From Poa pratensis (Eukaryota; Streptophyta; Magnoliopsida; Poales; Poaceae), in NCBI GenBank assembly GCA_947311845.1, contig CAMZMU010000080.1, forward strand, positions 22,322,074-22,386,073: a DNA stretch of 64,000 nt, read 5' to 3'. This document shows positions 1-11,101 of the stretch, piece by piece. Below the pieces are notes generated by a model. That model was given only the letters and a program-made list of their open reading frames with translations. It had not been told where the DNA came from and made no database searches. The translations under genes and the position numbers were made by a program. The stretch's first letter is position 1. Each line of letters starts with the position of its first letter.

Positions 1-619
1 AAGCTCTTCGCCAAGATATGCCCTTTCGGTAGAAGGCTGCCAACGACGGCCAGAATATCATCGAAACCATCCCTGCATATCTTCCTCTGGCACTTCACGG
101 CCATAAGGCGAGCGATGGCATCTAGAAGGGTAACATCTGTATGTTCATGAAGGGGTTTCTGCGAGCCAAACATAGTCTCGTAGTACTTCTTCGTGTCTTC
201 ATCCGGCTGCTCACTTGTCTCCGCCTCCTGAGGTGTCTCCGCCTCTACACGACGGCTTTCAGGCGCATTAGCATTGACAAAGGCGTCTAAGCAGTTGTTG
301 AACCCAGTGTCAAATTCTCCCCTGGCTGAATCTGACGTGGCTCGGTTCTAGGACGTTTTGCTAACTGTTCACCATGGTAATTCCAAACATGGTAGAATGG
401 TGTGAACCCATTCTTGATCAGGTGCGTACTAACATCTACCTTCGACTGTCGCCTTCGGTTATCGCATTTTGAACAGGGGCAAAACACTTTCATGGGTCTG
501 CTGCTGATGTCAAACGCCTTGTTCACAAACTCCTCGGCCTTATCTCTCCATTCATCACTAAACTCCCACGGACTCTTTCTGCCAGCATACATCCACTCAC
601 GGTTCTGTCTCGGATCCAT
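1..619 (-). pseudogene. CACTA transposase, N-terminal part (transposase-associated domain plus start of TNP2 region), frameshifted
   Basis: The minus-strand frame from ATG at 619 starts MDPRQNREWMY and contains PCSKCDNRRR, HLIKNGF and YHVWNYHGE, the signature of the transposase-associated domain of plant CACTA elements. That frame stops at about 287. A second frame picks up the protein from about 330 down to position 1, with acidic glutamate-rich residues, then TKKYYETMFGSQKPLHEHT and DAIARLMAVK, which resemble the start of the TNP2 catalytic protein. The change of frame near 320-350 means the gene is broken here unless a short intron exists. The rest of the protein lies outside the window. 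Domain identity comes from family knowledge; the frame break is seen in the sequence. Confidence 0.8.
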
Positions 620-768
620 CCTTTAATCGGTACCAAAAAAGACATACACAATGCTTTCAGTTCAACATGTCACTGAATTTTAACAAAACCATTTTTTACG
701 GCCAAATTTTATCTTTTACAACATGCAAGGGTTCACCTACACTTCTAATGGGTAGGGGCCTATCCCGC

Positions 769-1069
769 CCGAGTACGTGTAGATCGAGTCGTGTCCCATG
801 TTCTACCCCGACCCGAGACGGAATTTCGACAGCACCTCCCCGCTGTTCTTCAGAATACACGTCTCGAGCTTGTCAAGCCGAGAGGGTGTGCATCCGAAGA
901 ACAACGGGGAGGTGCTGCCGAAATTCCGTCTCAGGAAGGGGTAGAACATGGAACACGACCCGATCTACACGTACTCGGACTGTCCAACAGGACAATCCGG
1001 AAGTGTTACGGTTATAAATATGCAAAGATGGACAATCCTGCATATTTATAAATTTGTAACCCTTCCGGA
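769..1069. repeat. Two consecutive long inverted repeats (hairpins) inside the CACTA element
   Basis: Hairpin 1 has arms at about 769-852 and 896-977, roughly 82 nt each with only a few mismatches, around a loop of about 43 nt; the outermost pairing is gagtacgtgtagatc with gatctacacgtactc. Hairpin 2 has arms at about 992-1030 and 1037-1069, sharing atccggaag and tataaatatgca. They lie just upstream of the transposase ATG in the leader or first intron of the element. Confidence 0.75.
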
Positions 1070-1429
1070 TGGGATCTGACTCAGGTTACGCGACTCGACT
1101 GACCCGGTGATCTAGACCAAAATAAAACCCTAGGTACATTCAAGAAAGGTGACGAATTTTTTACCCTCGAAGAGTGATCGACGGCGAAGAAGATCTTCCG
1201 CCGACACCCTGCGTCGACAATCCCCACTCTCACGCTCCACACATACTCCTGCACGAGAAACAAAATAAAGAATGTTAATTGCTACACCAAAATAAAATTG
1301 GCATACACCAAAATTGCATCAACATATATTGCATACACCAAAATTTGCTCACTGTTTTAATAAACCTAAAATTTAATCAACATATACACAACACAAGCAA
1401 TTCCTCACTGTTTTCATACACCTAAAATT

Positions 1430-1590
1430 GCACAACACATACATGTAAAACTAAAACTATAACTAACACAAGAACTAACCTAAAACTAAAACTATCACTA
1501 GAACTAACCTAAAACTAACACTAATTAACTAACAGTAGCACTAATCTAAACTAATACTACCACTAACCTAAACTAACACTAACTAATTAG
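1430..1590. repeat. A/C-rich degenerate short tandem repeat (ctaacctaaacta-like)
   Basis: About 150 bases consist of imperfect repeats of cactaacctaaact and aactaacctaaa. The stretch has no coding potential and is internal to the CACTA element. Confidence 0.6.
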
Positions 1591-1639
1591 AGGTAGTTGT
1601 ACTAACCGTGGTGGAGCAGGAGGAGCTGCGGTGGTGGTG

Positions 1640-1990
1640 GAGGTGCCGGAGGAGGTGGTGGAGGCCGGGGCCGGAGGAGAGGGCGTCGTGGAGGGGCGGA
1701 GGAGGTGGTGGAGGCCGGGGCCGGAGGAGAGGGCGGCGACAGCGGGCTGGGCTGGGTGAGGGCGGCGAGCTGCGGTGGAGGTCGGGGAGCAGGCGGCAGG
1801 GGAGGCGCGGGGTGGGGGCGGCGAGCTGCGGTGGAGGTCGGGGAGCAGGCGGCAGGGGAGGCGCGGGGTGGGGGCGGCGAGCTGCGGTGGAGATCGGGGA
1901 GGAGGCGGCAGGGGAGGCGCGGGGTGGGGGCGGCGGGCCGGCGGCGTGAGGTGCGGGGGTCGGGGCGGCGGGCCGGCGGCGTGAGCCGTG
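1640..1990. repeat. GC-rich minisatellites (about 50-bp and 56-bp units)
   Basis: At 1651-1735 a unit beginning ggaggtggtggaggccgg occurs twice. From 1765 a 56-bp unit containing gcgagctgcggtggaggtc repeats about three times (starts at 1765, 1821 and 1877), followed by shorter derivatives such as ggcgggccggcggcgtgag. Long proline- or arginine-rich open frames on both strands here are by-products of the repeat, not genes. Confidence 0.8.
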
Positions 1991-2297
1991 CGTGCGCGTG
2001 CTCGTGTGGAGAGTGAGTGAGTGGAGGAGAGCCTCTCGTGCGGGCTCGTGTTAGGATAGGACTTTGCCGTGCTGGCCTCGTTGCCGTGCGGGCATTTCGT
2101 GGGCAGCACGGCAAAGAAGTCCTTTGCCGTGTGGGACAGGGAGGGCAGCACGGCAAAGAGCCTTTGCCGTGTGCCTTTTTTCTTTTTTTTTCTTTCTATT
2201 TGTTTTTTCTTTTAATTGTTTTTCTTCTTTACTATTTTTCTAAAAAAAATCCATATTCATACTATTCATTAATAGTATATAATAGTGCTTATATACT

Positions 2298-5200
2298 ATG
2301 TACCAACCTAACACAAGAAAGCGGGCCGGGTGCCGGGTGCCGGGCACGGAATCATGCGACGGAACACATGAAATGTTGGTTCCCCATGGTCCTATGTACC
2401 AATCTAACACAACCAAGCAAAACAATTCATGCGTCTACCCCCTCTCGGCGCCAGTCAAAGGGGTAGATCGACAGGTTTGACTTTTTTCCAGCGGGCGTAG
2501 GGTTTCGCCGTAGCGGGGTCCGGAGCGTCGGAATCCCACCAAAACTTGCATGGGTCCCCAATATATGTATAAGAGTGTGTTGGTAGGTTGTGGGAACCAA
2601 GATACAGCTCCGAGGTGCGACCCCCTTCACCGACCCCTCTTACTCCGTAGTAAGTTCCGACACTTAGAGGTGAAAACTCCCGTTTCAGGTGTCGGGCACG
2701 GAATCATGCGACGGAAGGCATGAAATGTTTGTTCCCCATGGTCCCATGTACCAACCTAACGCAACCAAGCAAAAAAGTTCATGCGTCTACCCCCTCTCGG
2801 CGCCGGTCAAAGGGGTAGATCGACAGGTTTGACTTTTTTCCAGCAGGCGTAGGGTTTCGCCGTAGCGAGGTCCGGATCGTCGGAATCCCACCAAAACTTT
2901 TTGCTTGGTTGTGTTAGGTTAGGACATAGGAATATGAGAAACCAAAGTCTACCCCAAATCAACACAAGATTCCATCCGGTTCGCCCGAAGGGGAGTTTTA
3001 CCTCTAAGTGCAGAAACTCACTAGAGAGAAAGTGAAGTCGGTGAAGCCGGTCACACCTAGGAGTAGGATATTGCACATTTACAACACACAACACACTTGT
3101 ATACATATGGGATGGAACAACCTAGGTTTGGGTGGGGTTCCGACGCTCCGGGGCCCCGCTTCGGCGAAACCCTGAATCCGCTGGAAAAACCCTAACGTTT
3201 TCGTCTACCCCCATAGACGTGCGTCGAAAGGGGGTAGGCCAGTGGACTTTTTTGCTAGGTTGTGTTAGGCCATAGGAACATGAGAAACCAAAGTCTACAC
3301 CAAATCAACACAAGATTCCATCTGGTTCGCCCGAAAGGGGAGTTTTCACCTCTAAGTGCAGAAACTCACTAGAGAGAAAGTGACGTCGGTGAAGCCGGTC
3401 ACACCTAGGAGTAGGATATTGCACATTTACAACACACGACACACTTGTATACATATGGTATGGCAGAACCTAGGTTTGGGTGTGGTTCCGACGCTCCGGG
3501 GCCCCGCTTCGGCGAAACCCTGTATCCGCTGGAAAAATCCTAACGTTTTCGTCTACCCCCATAGACGTGCGTCGAAAGGGGGTAGGCCAGTGGCCTTTTT
3601 TGCTTGGTTGTGTTAGGTTAGGCCATAGGAACATGAGAAACCAAAGTCTACACCAAATCAACACAAGATTCCATCCGGTTCGCCCGAAAGGGGAGTTTTC
3701 ACCTCTAAGTGTAGAAACTCACTAGAGAGAAAGTGCAGTCGGTGAAGCCGGTCACACCTAGGAGTAGGATATTGCACATTTACAACACCCAACACACTTG
3801 TATACATATGGTATGGCACAACCTAGGTTTGGGTGGGGTTCCGACGCTCCGGGGCCCCGCTTCGGCGAAACCCTGAATCGCTGGAAAAACCCTAACGTTT
3901 TCGTCTACCGCCATAGACGTGCGTCGAAAGGGGGTAGGCCAGTGGACTTTTTTGCTTGGTTGTGTTAGGTTAGGCCATAGGAACATGAGAAACCAAAGTC
4001 TACCCCAAATCAACACAAGATTCCATCCGGTTCGCCCGAAAGGGGAGTTTTCACCTCTAAGTGCAGAAACTCACTAGAGAGAAAGTGCAGTCGGTGAAGC
4101 CGGTCACACCTAGGAGTAGGATATTGCACATTTACAACACCCAACACACTTGTATACATATGGTATGGCACAACCTAGGTTTGGGTGGGGTTCCGACGCT
4201 CCGGGGCCCCGCTTCGGCGAAACCCTGAATCCGCTGGAAAAACCCTAACGTTTTCGTCTACCCCCATAGACGTGTGTCGAAAGGGGGTAGGCCAGTGGAC
4301 TTTTTTGCTTGGTTGTGTTAGGTTAGGCAATAGGAACATGAGAAACCAAAGTCTACCCCAAATCAACACAAGATTCCATCCGGTTCGCCCGAAAGGGGAG
4401 TTTTCACCTCTAAGTGCAGAAACTCACTAGAGAGAAAGTGCAGTCGGTGATGCCAGTCACACCTAGGAGTAGGATATTGAACATTTACAACACCCAACAC
4501 ACTTGTATACATATGGTATGGCACAACCTAGGTTTGGGTGGGGTTCCGACGCTCCGGGGCCCCGCTTCGGCGAAACCCTGAATCCGCTGGAAAAACCCTA
4601 ACGTTCCGTAGTAAGTTCCGACACTTATAGGTGAAAACTCCCATGTCGGGTGCCGGGCACGGAATCATGCGACGGACCACATGAAATGTTGGTTCCCCAT
4701 GGTCCTATGTACCAACCTAACACAACCAAGCAAAAAAGTTCATGCGTCTACCCCCTCTCGGCGCCGGTCAAAGGGGTAGATCGACAGGTTTGACTTTTTT
4801 CCGGCGGGCGTAGGGTTTCGCCGTAGCGTGGTCCGGAGCGTCGAAATCCCACCAAAACTTGCATGGGTCCCTAATATATGTATAAGAGTGTGTTGGTAGG
4901 TTGTGGGAACCAAGATACGGCTCCGAGGTGCGACCCGCTTCACCGACCCCTCTTACTCCGTAGTAAGTTCCGACACTTAGAGGTGAAAACTCCCGTGTCG
5001 GGTGCCGGGCACGGATCATGCGACGGACCACATGAAATGTTGGTTCCCCATGGTCCTATGTACCAATCTAACACAAACAAGCAAAAAAATTCATGCGCCT
5101 ACCCCTCTCGGCGCCGGTCAAAGGGGTAGATCGACAGGTTTGACTTTTCTCCAGCGGGCGTAGGGTTTCGCCGTAGCGGGGTCCGGAGCGTCGGAATCCC

Positions 5201-5590
5201 ACCAAAACTTGCATGGGTCCCTAATATATGTGTAACAGTGTGTTGGTAGGTTGTGGGAACCAAGATACGGCTCCGAGGTGCGACCCCCTTCACCGACCCC
5301 TCTTACTCCGTAGTAAGTTCCGACACTTAGAGGTGAAAACTCCCGTGTCGGGTGCCGGTCGGTGAAGACGGTCACACACCGGAGCAAAATATTGGACATT
5401 TAAAACACCCAACACACTTGTACATACATGTTATAGCAAAACCTAGGTTTTGGTGGGTTTTCGACGCTCGGGGCCCCGATTCGGCGAAACCCTAGATCCG
5501 CTGGAAAAACCCTAGGGTTTTCATCTACCACCTTGAACGGCGTCGAAAGGGGGTAGGCCAGTGTAATTTTTTCCTTGGTTGTGTTAGTTG
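2298..5590. repeat. ~352-bp tandem array in alternating orientation (2 reverse, 5 forward, 2 reverse, 1 forward)
   Basis: Units in one orientation (anchor ggaacatgagaaaccaaag at about 3271, 3624, 3976 and 4330, with a variant at 2925) are spaced about 353 bases apart. Units at 2298-2897 and 4604-5358 are the same sequence in reverse complement: ctaacacaaccaagcaaaaa there matches tttttgcttggttgtgttag in the forward units. Orientation switches abruptly at about 2898, 4604 and 5358. The array sits between two clusters of TTTGCCGTG repeats, so it is internal to the CACTA subterminal zone. Shared short open frames in the units are not credible genes. Confidence 0.85.
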
Positions 5591-5689
5591 AAGTAAATGA
5601 ACGTAGTAGAAGCCTTAACAAAGAAAATAAACAAAGGAAGCATGTCGAAATAAAACAACCAAAGCGGTAAGTGCAAACATGGTTTGCCG

Positions 5690-6100
5690 TGTGACAGAAT
5701 GAAAGGCGCACGGCAAAGGGGTTCTTTGCCGTGTGGGGCACTTCTAGGCACACGGCAAAGAGTATATGTGCCGTGTGCTTTTTCTCTACGCACGGCATAT
5801 CTTTTCCCGCCAATTTATTTATAGCGCGGGAAATTTCTCCCGCAAAATATTGGGGAGGGCGGCAAACTTTCGGACCCTAGTCAACTATTTTGCCGTGATA
5901 TTACGTAAAGGATCACGGCAAAGATATCTTTGCCGTGTTGTATTCTTTGCCGTGTGCTCTGGGGCTTCTGTGCCGTGCGTCCTTCATTTGCCGTGATCTT
6001 CCAGTTGCCTGCACGACAAAGTTTTCTTTGCCGTGTTCCGAGAACCTGCGGCACACGGCAAAGTCTCGTTCACACGGCAAATTCAATTTTTTCGGTAGTG
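5690..6100. repeat. CACTA subterminal repeat cluster (TTTGCCGTG in both orientations) and terminus
   Basis: At least a dozen copies of tttgccgtgt or cacggcaaag occur in 400 bases, ending in the terminal cactaccgaa at 6091-6100. Confidence 0.85.
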
Positions 6101-6785
6101 ATACCAACTTCACCTCTAGAGTTCCAGTTATCAAAAATTTATCTACCCTCATTTCTAGAGTGATGTACTCCCTCCGTTTTTAATATAAGATGGTTTACCT
6201 TTTGTCCACATAGTGCATAGACCGAGCGTATTAATGCCACTCATAAACAGCAGGCGAACCTTTTGACCAAAAGTCAATGCTGCATTAGACAACACCACAC
6301 AAGTAGTACACCAGATTAGGAATTGCTATATGTTAGAATTGTTGCATGTTAAAACAAAAGAAAGATTACAGAAACTGCTACGCCTACAGTGACAAGACAA
6401 GGGTCTTATGCTCCTATTAGTGAGAGTTTTCTGAGAGGAGACTTCGTGCTTCCGAGATCCAGTGATCCTGATATTTTAAAATTCGAAAAAGTAGTTACGA
6501 GTTTGAAAAAAAGAATAAAAACCCGATGTAACCAATGAGGTATTCCACAAATGTGCAAAAAATAAATTTCAAATAATTTATATTCTGGTCTACTGAAAAT
6601 GACAAAAGTGTGACTTTATCAATTTTGTCATTTTTGTGTAGCGCATCATACAAAATATCTGAAATTATTTTTGTCATATTATCAATTTTTGTCATTTTTG
6701 TGTAGCATACATTATTGTCCACATCCCGAATCTTTACAAAAAAAAAGTTGGAACTTGTAATATTTTTTCTATTTGTTTAAAATAC
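6101..6785. other. Flank between CACTA and MITE; Stowaway fragment, no gene seen
   Basis: Near 6172 ctccctccgttttt resembles a Stowaway terminal repeat without a recognisable partner. Around 6600-6720 there is a short direct repeat of atcaatttttgtca with tttgtgtagc. No coding frame is credible. Confidence 0.5.
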
Positions 6786-6789
6786 GGTT

Positions 6790-7125
6790 TTGCTAATTCT
6801 CAATCGATTGAGAATTAACTTAGTTCTCAATCGCATGACGTCATGAGTTGCAAGTGGACTTGCAACTGATTCAGACCATTTGATTTGCTTCGTGATTCGT
6901 GCATCAGTTGCAAGTCAACATGCAACTGTGATTTGATGACGTCATGTGAATGAGAACTAAGTTAATTCTCATTCGACTGAGTTGCAAGTGGACTTGCAAC
7001 TGCTCTGGACCGTTTGATTTGCTTCATGATTCGTGCTAATCATGAGTTGCAACTTAACTTGTAACTGAAATTGATGACGTCATGTGAATAAGAATTAAGA
7101 TAATTCTCATTCGATTGAGCGCTAG
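6790..7125. mobile_element. Palindromic MITE-like element with internal duplication and three TGACGTCA palindromes
   Basis: The ends pair: ctcaatcgattgagaat at the left resembles the reverse complement of attctcattcgattgag at the right. Internally a ~150-bp block (gagttgcaagtggacttgc, then ttgatttgcttc and gattcgtgc) occurs twice. Perfect TGACGTCA sites lie at 6836-6843, 6937-6944 and 7075-7082. No target duplication was identified. Confidence 0.6.
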
Positions 7126-7271
7126 AGAGACCCTTTAAAATACCAGGATCACTTGTGATCGGGAGCCAAAAATACTTTCTGAATTTCCTTCCTTAAATGC
7201 ACAAATCTGGGCTTTTGCCGTGTAATAAGACCTTACTGGTATGATCGTGTACCCACCCTTTCCGAGTTTCC

Positions 7272-10200
7272 TCAGAAGATCGGCTGCTGCGTGGCTGTCG
7301 CCGGCGCATAATACGTCTGGACGTTGACCCAGAGCAGCGACAGGACGGAGACTAAGAGCACCGACCAGAGGACGGCGAGCGTCGGTGCCCGCTCCCCGCC
7401 GCGCGAGGAGCCCCCTGAGGAACTCCTGTAGGTGCGCCACCACAAACGCGGCGAACAGCAGCCTCCAGGCGAGCGGGGCCCACGAGTCGTACCCGTGGTC
7501 CACGCTGTACGAGACCGCCACTACCACGCCGGCGAGGTTGCCCAGCAGCACGCTGATCGGCGGCACGAGCAGGTTACTCCACCGCATTGACCGCGTCGAA
7601 TCAGGCATCGTCGCCTCCTCCTCGGCCGCCGTCGTTGTGTCCGTCGAGAAGCATACGTCGATGCCAGTGCACGCCCTGAAAATGCCCTGGAACACGGCAG
7701 CAAGGCCGGCAGACGTGCCAATCACCACCCAGAGCTTCTGGTCCCGCCACCACTCCCGCAGCGACACGCCGCTCCACCTCAGCTCCAGCGACACGGACGC
7801 GACCACCGAGGAGAGCAGCAGGACGACCAGGACCCCGGCGTCGTATCCCATGTCGTCGGGGAAGATGGACTTGCCGGCGAGGAGGCAGACGGCCGAGAGC
7901 GCGCAGTAGATGGTGAGCGGGAGGGAGGCGAGCGGGTAGGCGACGCGGTTCGCGTATGCCAGGCGCTGCAGCGGCCTCATGCCGCCGCTGACGCCAGCCC
8001 AGATGGGGCAGTGCCGGCACAGCAAGGTCCCCATAGCCGCCGCCGCGCGCCGCGACGCGCGGACTAGCATCTCCGAGGGGATGCACGCCGCGTGGCTCCT
8101 GAACGCTGGCCGCGACGGCATGCTGTACGCCGATGCCCACCCCCGCGCGTGCATTCTGAATCCCGTCGCGACACCGCCGCCCGCACCGGCACCGTAAATC
8201 CACCCGAACTGCACGAGATCACAACGTCAGATAAAATCACCAGAGCATGCAGCTGCACACTCGGGAAGCTCCTGTCCCCTGCAGGAAAGTACGAGCACCT
8301 CTTTGCCCCATCTCGTTCGCTCCTCGTACGCGCAGCTGACGACGTGGATGATGGCCTCCTTGAGGAGAGGAGACGCCGCCATGGCCGCGGGCTGCTGCGA
8401 GTCGTGCTCCCCAAACGCCGAGGCGATGAACGCCGGGGACAGGCCGAAGTGGCGCTCCAACGCGGCGCGGTACGAAAGCAGCCTCCGAGTCCTTGCCCCC
8501 TCCGTTTCCTCGTCGTCGTCTTCAGAGTCAAGCAACGGGACGACGGACATGGTCCTCCTCAGCCTCAGCTTTCGCCTCTCCTTCGTCCCAAAACAGCTCC
8601 ACTTCCGACGGCCGGTCTGCAGGTCATCGGCGTGGTCAGCCACCGCGGGGTCGAACCCGTACAGCGCCTTCCGGTTGAAGCAGCACCCGGAGCCGACGTA
8701 AACCGGGCCCTGGATGCCGTCCAAACACTTCATATCGATCTGAACCGAACCATTAAAAAATACCGAAGTTAGCGTGATCAATGGGTAGTCGCATTCGACA
8801 GGTTCCTGAATTCCTTACATCGAAGAAGACGGAGTCGACGCTCGCCCATGACTCTACGCCATCTGGAGCGGGGACAGCGGGCCGCAACGGGAACTGGACG
8901 AAGCATGTCCTGTTCCCAGCCTGCGGGTCCATCAGGATGCACATTGCCTCCTTCAGGGCTTTGCTGTTGTTGACGTAGTGGTCGTAATCCAGATTGAGCA
9001 CGTAGGCGCCATTTGTCAGCACGGCAGACACCCGGAGCTGACCGAAACAGATTGTCAAATTCAGGGGGAGCATTCTAACTGACGAACAAATCTGTGCACG
9101 ACATGATCGAGCGTACGCACCAATGCGTTCATGGCGCCGGCTTTCCGGTGATGCTGGAACCCCGGCCTCTTCTCTCGCGACACGTAGAAGAGCCGAGGGA
9201 GCTCCTTGCTCTCGGCATCACGGTCATCATCGTTGTCGCCCAGAAGCGCCTGGATCATGGCAGGATGGTCCCTCGGTTCGTTCCCGGGCCACGGCGTGCC
9301 GTCCGACATGACCCACCCTTCCTCCGGCACCTTGCGGGCCTTGGCGGCGAGGTAGTTCATCTTCACCTTGAACTCCTCGTACTCCCTCTTCATGGCGCGG
9401 CGCTCCTTGACGAAGCACGGCGCGGCCTTGTCCCGGAGGTAGTCCACGCCTCGTGCGAAGTATGGCTCGGGCGCCCTCGGCTCCACGCCGTGCGCGCGGC
9501 AGAACGGCACCCACCTCCGCGCGAGCCGCGCCGTCTCGGAGAGCGCCTCGAAGAGCAGCATGTCGGCGCCGTCGTCGGAGACGTAGCAGGCTAGCCCGCC
9601 CGCGGGGTAGTCCGCCGCGAGCACGGACAGCACCGTGTTCGCCGTCGCCAGTGGCGGCTCCCTCCCCGCGTCCGCCGCGCTCACGAACACGTCCACACTC
9701 GCAAGCAGCTTGTCGTCCTTCTCGAGCACGTGGAGATGTGTCGCGCGGTTGGTCGGGGAGAGCTTCGTGAGCTGGGCGGCGAGCCATGAGAAGGCGAGCC
9801 AGGACTCGCACGCGACGGAGGTGAGCCAGAGACCGTACGCGTCGGACACCGGGTGGGTGACGCGGTAATGGAGGAAGAGCGCGAGCAGGACGGCACGGAG
9901 CGCCACGGCCGCGCGGTTCAGGTTGAGTAGGGCGGACGGTACGGGTACCTTGCTACTCAGAGGCTCCGGAGAAGGAGGCCCGTCGTCGTCGCCGCCACTG
10001 CGAAAAACACGGGCAGAAAACATGATTGCGCACGGTGATTTTGCACCAAATCGGACGTGTTAGAGCGTCGGCTCTTTCGTGCACCGGTGCAGCTCTACTT
10101 CCATTTGTCATTTTGTCAGAGTCTGTTCGTGAATTGCAAATTTGAATTCTGAACCGGCGTAGCAGATGAAACTGAACGGCGTCTTGAGCTGTTACTTACA

Positions 10201-10273
10201 TTTATGAAGGTGCACGGAGCTCCGGCTCCGGGGTGTTCGGAGGAGCTTTCTGCAGGCTCTCGCCGTCATCCAT
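7272..10273 (-). pseudogene. CESA: Divergent cellulose synthase A (CesA)-like gene, catalytically degraded and frame-damaged
   Basis: Exons on the minus strand: 10200-10273, 9121-9997, 8819-9037, 8299-8739 and 7272-8208, all with GT-AG introns of 79-202 bp. The product is a CesA-type family-2 glycosyltransferase of the plasma membrane. Visible are TM helices 1-2 ([20 protein letters not shown]), CYVSDDGAD (first Asp), [19 protein letters not shown] (DxD), [18 protein letters not shown] and the C-terminal helices. Missing are the N-terminal RING zinc finger, the TED motif ([15 protein letters not shown]) and the QVLRW motif (aligned residues RASRR). The last helix ([18 protein letters not shown]) is reached only after a frameshift near 7390. 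The first exon, MDDGESLQKAPP..., joins in phase but carries an in-frame TAA just before its donor; a start inside the first intron at 10023 is the alternative. Probably a pseudogene or pseudoenzyme. Confidence 0.85.
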
Positions 10274-10775
10274 CTCAAAGCCCAATCGGTGCACAATCCA
10301 AGGGAACAAGTTAGCCGGCGTGCCAGAGATGGTCTCACTAACTAGCACTGTCTTGGATGTTAAGACCAAGATAGCTATTTATACGACAGCCGAAGCAGCA
10401 TGTAGTTTCAGTTAATTATTTTTGTCCTCGCCGAGGAATCCAGACCTGCAAATTCCATCCCAGGTATCCTACTGGAAGCGACAAGATGCCGTACGTGATT
10501 CGTACGGCGATCGCGAGGCGGTCTCGGCGAAAGAAACAACAGGCCGATGCGGATTGTGTTTGGGCAGTAGCTGGTAGAGTTTATTGGAACAACAGACAAG
10601 TGTCTGTCTAGGAAGAATGAACTTATCTTCAGTTAAGGAATCGGGAGAAGCAGTCAATCTCACTACCCGCTCTTTCCCAGTAAACTATTGGTTAGTCCTA
10701 TAGCAAGTACTTACGTGGATCGATAATGTAGAATCTGGCATAAGATTACTCTTAACTGCACATATATAATCTATA
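10274..10775. other. Upstream flank of the CesA-like gene; no other gene seen
   Basis: This stretch should hold the promoter of the minus-strand CesA-like gene. I see no convincing TATA box and no credible coding frame. Confidence 0.4.
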
Positions 10776-11101
10776 TCTATACTACTATTAAAAGAGCAAA
10801 CTTGTATTGTTGGGTTACTTTAAATCTGAGCTCTTTAATATCCGATCAAACGGATCAGATCGTCCCAATGTTTGACAACTCAACATTATCCGTTTTGGAC
10901 GGTTTTGCCCTCCCACCAAATCGCATAATACGACCAAATTGCCACCACCTTTTCGTTTTACCGTTAATTACAAAATATTGCCACCGATAAAAAGAAAAGA
11001 AAACGCGTCCCGCGTCGCCTCGCCGCAACAGCGCGTCCCGCCGCGACGCCGCCTTTCACTCCCCCGCGCGTCACCGGGATGCGATTCCCGACCTCGAGAG
11101 G

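Larger units (their letters stand above)
1..6100 (-). mobile_element. CACTA (En/Spm-type) DNA transposon, 5' part; extends beyond window start
   Basis: The right boundary is seen directly: the sequence ends at 6100 with ttcggtagtg, the reverse complement of the CACTA terminus CACTACCGAA. Just inside it (5690-6090), and again at 2060-2180, lie many copies of the motif ttgccgtgt/cacggcaaa in both orientations, the subterminal repeats expected to bind CACTA transposase. A transposase-type reading frame on the minus strand (1-619) points away from this end, so 6100 is the 5' terminus. The other end is outside the window, so the 3-bp target duplication cannot be checked. The interior holds minisatellites and a long tandem array (separate entries). 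Confidence 0.85.

Noticed and set aside
1579..2151. Long proline/arginine-rich open frames on both strands
   Set aside because: They are by-products of the GC-rich 50/56-bp minisatellite; no domain, and similar length in several frames.
2240..5530. Many 60-99 aa frames with shared sequence (for example MLIWGRLWFLMFLWPNLTQPS)
   Set aside because: They repeat with the ~352-bp array and differ by frameshifts; they are satellite units, not a gene family.
8092..8772. Plus-strand frames opposite the CesA-like exons
   Set aside because: Shadow frames of a GC-rich gene; the minus-strand exons have clear family motifs and splice sites.
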